NCBI RefSeq assembly: GCF_029906345.1 | Contig: NZ_JARYGY010000002.1 | Location: forward strand, 525,901-589,900 | DNA: 64,000 nucleotides | From: Aquimarina mycalae | GTDB taxonomy: Bacteria > Bacteroidota > Bacteroidia > Flavobacteriales > Flavobacteriaceae | Reading direction: 5' to 3' | Part shown: one piece after another, positions 46,193-53,588 of the stretch | Layout: every line of letters starts with the position of its first letter | Numbering within the stretch: the first letter of the stretch is position 1 | Program-made: the position numbers and the translations under genes | Notes under the pieces: model-generated | What the model was told of the DNA's origin: nothing | The model's database searches: none | What the model saw: only the letters and a program-made list of their open reading frames with translations

Positions 46193-46221
46193 CAAAGATA
46201 GTAATAATATCTTAGATTCAA
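46193..46221 (-). promoter_or_regulatory. Promoter of rimP-nusA-infB
   Basis: TTG (46221-46219), 18-bp spacer, TATCTTTG (46200-46193) on the minus strand: a close match to TTTG-N19-TAnnTTTG. Transcription would start near 46187, giving a leader of about 55 nt that contains the hairpin. Confidence 0.75.
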
Positions 46222-46383
46222 AATCTAGATAAGAATGAATTTATTCGTAAATTTAAGTGACTATTAAGGCATTACCTCATTTTATATGATCTAGAAACAC
46301 ATTATCAAAGCTTAATTACGATAAAACAACACTTCTAAATCATTTATTATTCTATTGACTAATTTTTTTAAACATACTTTATC

Positions 46384-47217
46384 ATGATCAAAAAAATACT
46401 AGTACCAACAGATTTTTCGCCTCAAGCTGAAAGTGCGTTGAAAGTAGCTGCACAAATAGCCAAAAAAAATGACTGCCAAATTTACTTATTACATATTCTT
46501 GAAATGCCAGTCCATTTAGTCGACTTAATGTCCTCTAGCAACTCTGCACCTGCACCAGAAGCTGTATTTTTCATGCAACAAACTCACAAAAAATTTGAGG
46601 AAGTAATGGCTAGTGACTACCTACAAGGTCTAGAAGTAATTGAAACAGTTAGTTTTGAAGATGTTCTTCAAGGTATTATAGACTCTTGTGAAAAAAATCA
46701 GATAGACATGATCATTATGGGATCTCATGGTTCTTCTGGTTTCGAAGAATTATTTATTGGTTCCAACGCTGAAAAAGTTGTACGAACCTCAAAACAACCA
46801 GTCTTAGTTATAAAAGAAGATTGTGACATCTTTAAAGTTAGCGACCTAGTATATGCAACGAATTTTGACGATGAAGACAAACCTTCACTTATTTCTGCAC
46901 ATGAGTTTGCAAAGCAGCTAAACGCAAAACTACATTTAGTATGGATTAACACAGCAAATAGCTTTAAAACAACCAGTGAAACGGAAGAAAAGATGAATTT
47001 CATGATTGCTGGTTTACCTATTGACAATTATACATTAAACATATATAATGACATTAACGTTGAAAAAGGAATTTTAAATTTTGCTAACTCTGTAGATGCG
47101 GGTCTTATAGGAATTAGCACACACGGAAGAAAAGGTTTATCTCATTTTATCAATGGAAGTTTAGGAGAAGATGTAGTAAATCATGCCAAGAGACCAGTTT
47201 TAACTTTTAAGATCTAA
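46384..47217 (+). CDS. Universal stress protein with two tandem Usp domains
   Basis: A 277-residue cytoplasmic protein made of two UspA-like domains. Domain 1 covers about residues 1-146, opening KKILVPTDFSPQAESALKVAAQIA, with the ATP-binding pattern MGSHGSSGFEELFIGSNAEKVVRTSKQPVLVI. Domain 2 covers about 150-277, with GISTHGRKGLSHFINGSLGEDVVNHAKRPVLTF. The GxxGx9GS nucleotide pattern is intact in both halves, so both may bind ATP. Proteins of this kind respond to starvation and stress; the exact role is unknown. It is divergent from rimP and ends before a shared terminator with tRNA-Gln. Confidence 0.93.
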   Translation: MIKKILVPTDFSPQAESALKVAAQIAKKNDCQIYLLHILEMPVHLVDLMSSSNSAPAPEAVFFMQQTHKKFEEVMASDYLQGLEVIETVSFEDVLQGIIDSCEKNQIDMIIMGSHGSSGFEELFIGSNAEKVVRTSKQPVLVIKEDCDIFKVSDLVYATNFDDEDKPSLISAHEFAKQLNAKLHLVWINTANSFKTTSETEEKMNFMIAGLPIDNYTLNIYNDINVEKGILNFANSVDAGLIGISTHGRKGLSHFINGSLGEDVVNHAKRPVLTFKI

Positions 47218-47235
47218 CGTAGAATTATTACAAAT

Positions 47236-47267
47236 AAAAAAAGGAACGTTAGATACGTTCCTTTTTT
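47236..47267. terminator. Bidirectional terminator between usp and tRNA-Gln
   Basis: GGAACGT (47243-47249) pairs with ACGTTCC (47255-47261), flanked by A-run and T-run so the stem extends to 13 bp. It ends the usp gene on the plus strand and the tRNA on the minus strand. Confidence 0.9.
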
Positions 47268-47268
47268 G

Positions 47269-47341
47269 TTGGTCTACTAGGGCTCGAACCTAGACTCTTC
47301 TGGACCAAAACCAGACGTGTTGCCAGTTACACCATAGACCA
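47269..47341 (-). tRNA. trnQ: tRNA-Gln (anticodon TTG)
   Basis: The minus strand folds as a 73-nt cloverleaf. The acceptor is TGGTCTA/TAGACCA, with a D arm containing AACTGGCAAC. The anticodon stem TCTGG/CCAGA holds the loop TTTTGGT (anticodon TTG, Gln), and the T arm is CTAGG-TTCGAGC-CCTAG. The discriminator base is A, and CCA is not encoded. A textbook promoter stands upstream and a terminator follows directly. Confidence 0.96.
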
Positions 47342-47358
47342 ATGCGTGATTGCGGGTG

Positions 47359-47389
47359 CAAATTTAATACATTCTTTTTGGTCTGCAAA
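47359..47389 (-). promoter_or_regulatory. Promoter of tRNA-Gln
   Basis: TTTG-N19-TAAATTTG on the minus strand, an exact match to the Bacteroidota consensus spacing, 17 bp upstream of the tRNA. Confidence 0.82.
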
Positions 47390-47559
47390 CATTTTTTTCA
47401 AAAATTTATCTCTACTTCATTTTTTAACAATTAAATTCGACTGAATTTAAATACATACTACGCCAAAATATAAACTTCTGTTAAGCGTTTGCTAAAAAAA
47501 CTAATAGAGAAGTATTTTTATTACTAAATTCGCCACACGTTATATAACAGTTAGATCTT

Positions 47560-50500
47560 ATGAACACATTCAACTTTAAAAAGTGGAATAAAATATTGGG
47601 ATGGGCAGTTTTCGGAATCGCCCTATGTGTATACTCCCTTACCGTAGAACCAACAGCTAGTTTTTGGGATGCTGGTGAATATATTGCTACCTCATCAAAA
47701 CTACAAGTTGGTCACCCTCCTGGAGCTCCTCTGTTCCAAATGATTGGTGCATTTGCTTCTATATTTGCATCAGATGCTACTCAAATTGCATTGGTAGTAA
47801 ACATGACCTCGGCTTTTGCAAGTGCCTTTTCTATTTTATTTATGTTCTGGTCGATCACAATTCTTGTTCGAAGACTTGTTATAAAAGATGAAGAATTTAC
47901 AACTGGTAAAGCTTTTGCTGTTTTAGGAAGTGGGTTAGTAGGATCTCTGGCTTTTGCTTTTACTGATAGCTTTTGGTTTAATGCCGTAGAAGCCGAAGTA
48001 TATGCTATGGCAATTTGTGTTTTATCTATCTTATTCTATCTAGGATTACTTTGGGAGAGAGACATGCATAAACCAAGAGCTAATCGCTGGTTAATTCTTA
48101 TCGCATTTATTGCTGGACTTTCTTTTGGAATTCACTTTATGGGATTACTTTCAATACCAGCCATAGGTTTATTGTATTATTTTAAAAATTATAAAGTAAC
48201 TGTAAAAAGCTTCATCACTGCTAACTTAGTAGTAGTTGCAATCTTATTATTCATTTTTAAATTGCTTTTACCTACTACATTGAAGTTATTCGGGTGGTTC
48301 GAAGTTACCTTTGTAAATAGTTTTGGAATGCCTTTTAACTCTGGAACTATATTTCTGGGACTCATTATAGCTGCTGCGTTTTATTTTGCACTAAAGTATA
48401 CTCGAAAAAAAGAATATCCATTAATCAACTCATCAGTACTATGTATCTTGTTTATTTTTATTGGATTTTCTTGTTGGATTATGTTACCTATAAGAGCCAA
48501 TGCAGGAACTGTTATTAATGAAAACAACCCAAATAATGCACGTGAATTATTAGCATATTATAATCTAGAGCAATATCCAGAAACTCATTTATTCTACGGA
48601 CCTCAATTTACAGAAATTTATGCTGGATTGGATGAAAACAATCCGTATGAGGACGATAAACCTAAATATGAGAAAAATCTTAAAACTGGCAAATATGATA
48701 TTGTAAATGACTGGAAAAATGCAAAACAAAATATAGATGACTCCCAAAAAGCTTTTTTACCTAGAATGTGGAGTACAGAGCACATAGCCAACTACATGGA
48801 TTTTACAGGTCCAATAAAATTTACCATCAAACCCGAATATCAAGATGAAGGTGAATTATTGGATGCTGTTACTCAATTTAGACGAGAATATGCTACTGGA
48901 AAGTTAGATAACGATGATTACAATAAATTTTTAAGATCGTTTGGTGACTATATAGATGTAGAAAAACCTTCTTTCAAATCTAATATCCAATACCTTTTAG
49001 AATACCAAATGGGATATATGTACTGGAGATATTTTATGTGGAACTTTGTTGGAAGACAAGATGATAACCAAGGTAAGTACACAGATTTAGAAGGAAATTG
49101 GTTAAGCGGAATTAAGTTTATTGACGAAATGCACCTAGGCTCTCAAGATAATTTGCCTACTGATGTTCTTAAAAACAAAGCACGTAATACTTATTATTTC
49201 TTACCATTATTATTGGGTCTAATTGGTTTTGTGTTTCAGATGCAACGAGACAAAAAGAATTTCTGGGTTTTATTAGTCTTTTTCTTATTTACCGGATTAG
49301 CCTTAAAAATATATCTTAATGAACGACCTTTTGAGCCTAGAGAACGAGACTATGCCTTAGTAGGGTCATTTTATGTTTTTGCTATATGGATTGGCTTTGG
49401 GGTATATGCGTTATTTGATATTTTAAAAAATGCATTAAAGCCTAAATTATTGGCCCCAATAGTTACCACCGTTTGTTTGTTAGCAGTACCCGTATTATTG
49501 GCTGCTCAGAATTGGGATGATCATGATCGTTCTAACAGATATACTGCGCAAGCTATGGCAAAAATGTATTTACAATCCTGCCAGAACGATGCTATTCTCT
49601 TTACTATTGGGGATAATGACACATTTGCTTTATGGTATGCTCAAGAAATAGAAGAATACCGAACCGATGTTCGAACTGTAAACACTAGCCTTTTTGCTAC
49701 TGATTGGTATATCGATCAAATGAAAAAGGCCGCATATGATGGCAAACCAATCCCATCCCAATTGACTCATGATTTTTATCGTTTTGGAAATAATGATGCC
49801 ATCTATTACCAAAAGGTGACAAATGATACTATGCTTATCAAAAATTGGATGCGCTGGATTGAAACAGATGACCCAAGAACTAAAGGTGACTTAGGAAATG
49901 GAAAAAAAGTAAACACTTTCCCAACTAAGCACATTAGAATTCCAGTAGATAAGGAAGCTGTTCTTAGAAACGGGATCGTACCTCAAAAAGATGCTGATCT
50001 TATTGTTCCATACATTGACATACACCTTAACGGAAATCTATTATTTAAAAACAGGTTGTTAATGCTAGACATTATTGCCAATAATAATTGGGAACGCCCT
50101 ATCTATTTTACTGGTGGTAGTTTTGGGGATGATGACTATTTATGGATGAAAGACTATCTGCAATTAGATGGTGTCACATATAAATTAGTTCCTATACGAA
50201 CCAAATTAGATAAACGTAACCCTTATGACATGGGACGTATCGATACAGATGTTATGTATAAAAATGTAACAAGCTGGGATTGGGGAAATAGCGAAAGCCC
50301 TAGTATTTATCATGATCCCGAAACTCGAAAAAACGCAATTACATATCGTAGTAATCTTGCCCGATTAGTTGAAGCTCTAATTATCGAAGGCAAAAAAGAC
50401 AAGGCTAAGGAGATTCTTGATCTTGGAATGGAAAAAATGCCAATAGAGTATTACGAATATTATACACTCTTAGAACCATATGTTAGTGGTTATTATGAGG

Positions 50501-50874
50501 TAGGAGAAAAAGAAAAAGCTCGTGAGCTCTGGAATAAAGTTGCAAAAAAATACCAAGAACAACTTACCTATTTCGGAAGTCTTACATTAGAAAACCAATA
50601 TCAATATGCTGGAGAAATTGTGAGTAATGTAGAACGATACAGAAGTGTTGTAGATCTATTACTAATTAATCAGGATAGAGATATGATCGAAGAAAAAGCA
50701 GAAGAATTTAATCGATATCTTAGATTATTTACAAGACTTTATTCTGAAGATGAAGAATATGATCGTGACCAACCAGTGACTATAGAAGAATTAGATGAGA
50801 ATAGCTCAATTGGGAAAGAGATTCTAGAAGCAACTCCAACCAATGATTCTTTGGATAGTATACCAAATTCGTAA
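47560..50874 (+). CDS. DUF2723 multipass membrane protein (TMEM260-like glycosyltransferase family)
   Basis: A 1,104-residue protein. The N-terminal half has about 10-12 membrane helices and the DUF2723 opening with an acidic catalytic-type motif (SLTVEPTASFWDAGEYIATSSKLQVGHPPGAPLFQM, residues 25-60). The second half contains a soluble region (QNDAILFTIGDNDTFALWYAQEI near 670) and C-terminal helices resembling TPR repeats. The family is related to GT-C enzymes and to the eukaryotic protein O-mannosyltransferase TMEM260. Members are widespread in Bacteroidota, where O-glycosylation of exported proteins is common. Transfer of a lipid-linked sugar to envelope proteins is a reasonable inference, not shown here. 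It is followed by its own terminator. Confidence 0.88.
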   Translation: MNTFNFKKWNKILGWAVFGIALCVYSLTVEPTASFWDAGEYIATSSKLQVGHPPGAPLFQMIGAFASIFASDATQIALVVNMTSAFASAFSILFMFWSITILVRRLVIKDEEFTTGKAFAVLGSGLVGSLAFAFTDSFWFNAVEAEVYAMAICVLSILFYLGLLWERDMHKPRANRWLILIAFIAGLSFGIHFMGLLSIPAIGLLYYFKNYKVTVKSFITANLVVVAILLFIFKLLLPTTLKLFGWFEVTFVNSFGMPFNSGTIFLGLIIAAAFYFALKYTRKKEYPLINSSVLCILFIFIGFSCWIMLPIRANAGTVINENNPNNARELLAYYNLEQYPETHLFYGPQFTEIYAGLDENNPYEDDKPKYEKNLKTGKYDIVNDWKNAKQNIDDSQKAFLPRMWSTEHIANYMDFTGPIKFTIKPEYQDEGELLDAVTQFRREYATGKLDNDDYNKFLRSFGDYIDVEKPSFKSNIQYLLEYQMGYMYWRYFMWNFVGRQDDNQGKYTDLEGNWLSGIKFIDEMHLGSQDNLPTDVLKNKARNTYYFLPLLLGLIGFVFQMQRDKKNFWVLLVFFLFTGLALKIYLNERPFEPRERDYALVGSFYVFAIWIGFGVYALFDILKNALKPKLLAPIVTTVCLLAVPVLLAAQNWDDHDRSNRYTAQAMAKMYLQSCQNDAILFTIGDNDTFALWYAQEIEEYRTDVRTVNTSLFATDWYIDQMKKAAYDGKPIPSQLTHDFYRFGNNDAIYYQKVTNDTMLIKNWMRWIETDDPRTKGDLGNGKKVNTFPTKHIRIPVDKEAVLRNGIVPQKDADLIVPYIDIHLNGNLLFKNRLLMLDIIANNNWERPIYFTGGSFGDDDYLWMKDYLQLDGVTYKLVPIRTKLDKRNPYDMGRIDTDVMYKNVTSWDWGNSESPSIYHDPETRKNAITYRSNLARLVEALIIEGKKDKAKEILDLGMEKMPIEYYEYYTLLEPYVSGYYEVGEKEKARELWNKVAKKYQEQLTYFGSLTLENQYQYAGEIVSNVERYRSVVDLLLINQDRDMIEEKAEEFNRYLRLFTRLYSEDEEYDRDQPVTIEELDENSSIGKEILEATPTNDSLDSIPNS

Positions 50875-50881
50875 ACATAAG

Positions 50882-50909
50882 GAGCCTCTTTGATGAGGCT
50901 CTTTTTTTT
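50882..50909 (+). terminator. Terminator after the DUF2723 gene
   Basis: GAGCCTC-TTTGAT-GAGGCTC followed by eight T, 8 bp past the stop codon. Confidence 0.93.
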
Positions 50910-50919
50910 CTAGAATAAT

Positions 50920-51567
50920 TTGAAAATAATACCGACTAAAACACCAGACAGTATTAAATTACTTTTTCCAAATTATGTTTGGGATTTTTATGCAAAGAAA
51001 GAAAGGAAGATATACCTAACTTTTGATGATGGACCTATACCCATAATAACTGAATTCGTTTTAAATCAGCTAGAACAATATAACGCAAAAGCTACATTCT
51101 TTTGTATTGGTGAAAACATTAAAAAACATCCAGAAATATTTAAAAAAATCATTACTGCTGGTCACGCCATAGGAAATCATACTATGAATCATCTAAAGGC
51201 GAGAAAAAACAACACCACTACCTATATAGAAAATGTTGCACATTGTGATAAAGAAATAAAACAACATACAGATTGTAAAAACAAACTATTTAGACCTCCT
51301 TATGGCCAACTAAGTAAGTCCAAGTTAACAACATTGAGAAAGCTTGGTTATCAAATCATATTATGGGATGTATTATCAAAAGATTGGGATAAAGATACAT
51401 CTAATGAAGAATGTGCAAGCAACGTTATAAACAACTCAAAAAGTGGCAGTATTATTGTTTTTCATGACAGTATTAAAGCTTCAGAAAATCTAAAGTTTGC
51501 ACTACCAAAAGTTTTAGCATATTTCACAGAAAAAGGATATATTTTTGATAAGATAACTAGCAGTTAA
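50920..51567 (+). CDS. Polysaccharide deacetylase (NodB/CE4 family)
   Basis: A 215-residue CE4-type deacetylase, which removes acetyl groups from amino sugars in glycans such as peptidoglycan. Motif 1 is LTFDDGP (about residues 33-39), motif 2 the metal-binding HTMNH (about 91-95), motif 3 RPPYG (about 126-130), and motif 5 the C-terminal VFHDS (about 183-187). No signal peptide is seen. The start is TTG at 50920, only about 10 nt after the T-run of the preceding terminator. A later start would remove part of the family's N-terminal region, so transcription may come from read-through or a promoter inside the DUF2723 gene end. Confidence 0.88.
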   Translation: MKIIPTKTPDSIKLLFPNYVWDFYAKKERKIYLTFDDGPIPIITEFVLNQLEQYNAKATFFCIGENIKKHPEIFKKIITAGHAIGNHTMNHLKARKNNTTTYIENVAHCDKEIKQHTDCKNKLFRPPYGQLSKSKLTTLRKLGYQIILWDVLSKDWDKDTSNEECASNVINNSKSGSIIVFHDSIKASENLKFALPKVLAYFTEKGYIFDKITSS

Positions 51568-51569
51568 CT

Positions 51570-51866
51570 TCAAACATACTCTTTCATTAATCCGATAAGT
51601 GTGTTAGCGTCTTGTTCCCCACTCTGTCTCCATACCATTTCACCTTCTTTATAAATCATTAGTGTAGGAAGGCCTTTAATACGAAGCGCTGTAGCCAACT
51701 CTTCATTTTTATCAACATCTATCTTGATCACTTTGGCTTTATCGCCAAGAGCAGCAGCCACATCTTTTAATACAGGGTGCATGGATACAGATGGTTCATT
51801 CCACTCAGTATAAAAATCCAGTAAAACTGGAACCTCGATACCTATTAACTCTCCAAACTTTGACAT
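51570..51866 (-). CDS. Thioredoxin-fold protein lacking the active-site cysteines
   Basis: A 98-residue thioredoxin-like protein. The fold elements are present: VLLDFYTEW (beta strand before the active site), KVIKIDVDKNEELATALRIKGLPTLMIYKEGE (with the cis-Pro in LPTL near 67), and a C-terminal helix. Where thioredoxin has WCGPC, this protein has WNEPS, and no other cysteine occurs, so it cannot perform disulfide exchange. It may act as a binding or chaperone subunit. It converges with the deacetylase gene with 2 bp between the stops. Confidence 0.87.
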   Translation of the reverse strand: MSKFGELIGIEVPVLLDFYTEWNEPSVSMHPVLKDVAAALGDKAKVIKIDVDKNEELATALRIKGLPTLMIYKEGEMVWRQSGEQDANTLIGLMKEYV

Positions 51867-51948
51867 GTTCTAAAAATTTTATCTTCCAACTCTGTCATAG
51901 TAACGAACAAAGCTGCAATATAATTGTAAATATAACATTTTCTATGAA

Positions 51949-53187
51949 CTAAGTTGGTTTAGAACCTTTTCTCAATTCGATTACTGTAATCTCCGGCCAA
52001 ATCCCAACTCTACCTGGAAACGCATGAAACCCAAAACCTCTATTCACATTTAAATATCGTCCCATCTCAGAATACATACCAGCCCATTGCTTATACACAT
52101 ACTGAACTGGACTCCATTTTAAAAAACCAGGAATTTCTATCCCAAACTGAAATCCATGAGTATGTCCACTTAAGGTAAGATGATAATGATCCTCATGTTT
52201 TTTTACCTCGTATTCCCAATGTGAAGGATCATGACTTAACAAAATCTTAAAATCTTCTTTGGAAACTTGCTCAGAAGCCTTTGTTAAATCCCCTGCTTTC
52301 TTAAAGTTATGCCCCCAATTCTCTACTCCTACAACAGCTATTCGTTCGCCATCTTTTTCTACAAAAGCACTTTCATTAAGTAATAATTTAAAATCTATCT
52401 TGGCATGAACTTCTTTTATTGCTTCAAAATTAGCTTCTTTTTCTTCTTCACTATCCCAAGTTACGTACTCTCCATAATCATGGTTACCTAAAATTGAGTA
52501 TTTGCCGTACGAAGGTGTTTTAAGCCCTTTAAAAACATCTATCCAGTCATCCATTTCACTTGCCATCGTATTTACAATATCACCTGTAAACACCAATAAA
52601 TCTGTTTTCTGTTCATTAATCAAATTAACAGCATATTCAATTTTAGTAACCTCATCAAAGCTACCAGAATGAATATCAGAAATCTGAGTTAACCGAAACC
52701 CATCGAATGCATTGGGCAGATCTTCAAAATATAATGTGTGATTGATCACTTTAAAATTATACTTCCCCCTAAATATACCGTGTACCAATCCCGTAAAAGG
52801 AATAGCAGCTACTCCTAATGCAATCTGGCTAATAAATTTTCTGCGATCAGGTAAATATTGTGTAGCGTTTCCATCAAAAAAAGTATTGGTTAAATACGTA
52901 TATCCAGCAACGCAAAGCCTGATAATATCCTCTCCAAACATAAACAACACCAAAATCAGTTTTGGAACTAATGTCACTAGCAACAAACCACTAGCTCTAA
53001 GACTATATTTTGTAGGCCCTACACTTCTATCATAATTAGTGAATATATAAATTACATATCCAATAATAACTAACGAAAAAACCAAATATAATATCTGAAT
53101 CCATTGATTTTTGGTAATTGTCCTAATTACCTGGTAAGCATATATTTCTATTAACACATATATTACAAGAGGAATAATCCAACGCAT
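51949..53187 (-). CDS. Membrane-anchored metallophosphoesterase
   Basis: A calcineurin-like metallophosphoesterase of the YkuE/YaeI sort. Four hydrophobic helices fill residues 1-140, then a catalytic domain runs to the end. Metal-binding motifs in order: DIHSGSFD (about 172), GDIVN (about 198), GNHD (about 237), LLSHDP (about 312) and SGHTHGFQ (about 336). The start is set at ATG 53187 (412 residues) instead of the TTG at 53196, because a TAGTTTTG promoter box lies just upstream. Related enzymes hydrolyse UDP-sugar lipids or phosphodiesters at the membrane; the substrate is unknown. Confidence 0.9.
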   Translation of the reverse strand: MRWIIPLVIYVLIEIYAYQVIRTITKNQWIQILYLVFSLVIIGYVIYIFTNYDRSVGPTKYSLRASGLLLVTLVPKLILVLFMFGEDIIRLCVAGYTYLTNTFFDGNATQYLPDRRKFISQIALGVAAIPFTGLVHGIFRGKYNFKVINHTLYFEDLPNAFDGFRLTQISDIHSGSFDEVTKIEYAVNLINEQKTDLLVFTGDIVNTMASEMDDWIDVFKGLKTPSYGKYSILGNHDYGEYVTWDSEEEKEANFEAIKEVHAKIDFKLLLNESAFVEKDGERIAVVGVENWGHNFKKAGDLTKASEQVSKEDFKILLSHDPSHWEYEVKKHEDHYHLTLSGHTHGFQFGIEIPGFLKWSPVQYVYKQWAGMYSEMGRYLNVNRGFGFHAFPGRVGIWPEITVIELRKGSKPT

Positions 53188-53211
53188 ATCTAGCAAAATT
53201 TATTAATGGAG

Positions 53212-53219
53212 CAAAACTA
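53212..53219 (-). promoter_or_regulatory. -7 box for the metallophosphoesterase gene
   Basis: TAGTTTTG on the minus strand, 25 bp upstream of the ATG at 53187. No clear -33 box. Confidence 0.45.
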
Positions 53220-53366
53220 TCTTACCTTTTCTCAATCGTAGTTATATTTAAGTAAAAATTAACTGTTTACAAATGAATCGCAAGAAAAAATCACCATTAC
53301 AAGTGTATACAAATACGGTACTCTATAAATCTTAGTATTTTCTTTCATATGTAAACTTTTTATTCG

Positions 53367-53513
53367 TACCTTCGTTTCACCATATAACAATGGTATATGT
53401 GCAAAAAAAATCTACTTTATTTATAAAATATTACTATCGTATTTATAGCAATTGATAACATTGTTATCAATTTTATTTTGGGGCGAAATGCCGTCATTCA
53501 TTGACGGCATTTC
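53367..53513 (+). ncRNA. Candidate small RNA or leader in the gap before polA
   Basis: The 391-bp gap between the metallophosphoesterase and polA holds no convincing gene. It has a promoter-like TACCTTCG (53367-53374) with TTTC about 20 bp upstream. There follow an inverted repeat AATTGATAAC-ATT-GTTATCAATT (53450-53472) and a strong 12-bp hairpin GAAATGCCGTCA/TGACGGCATTTC (53485-53513) ending in TTATTT. Together they could bound a transcript of about 130 nt. No known RNA family was recognised; the elements could also be unconnected. Confidence 0.35.
53485..53513 (+). terminator. Hairpin with modest T-tail upstream of polA
   Basis: A 12-bp perfect stem with a 5-nt loop, exit side TTTCTTATTTAATAG on the plus strand and GC-rich on the minus strand. 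It acts on plus-strand transcripts if it terminates. No plus-strand gene ends nearby. Confidence 0.6.
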
Positions 53514-53588
53514 TTATTTAATAGATTTTGAAACCATTTTCATCAATCTTCTTTTTATATTGTATTTCTAAAAAACTGAACTCATATT

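Noticed and set aside
53273-53335. Short frame MNRKKKSPLQ... of 20 codons before polA
   Set aside because: No start signal, no family likeness and too short; expected by chance in AT-rich DNA.
53389-53454. Short frame MVYVQKKSTLFIKYY... of 21 codons in the same gap
   Set aside because: It runs into the inverted repeat and has no ribosome site or recognisable features.
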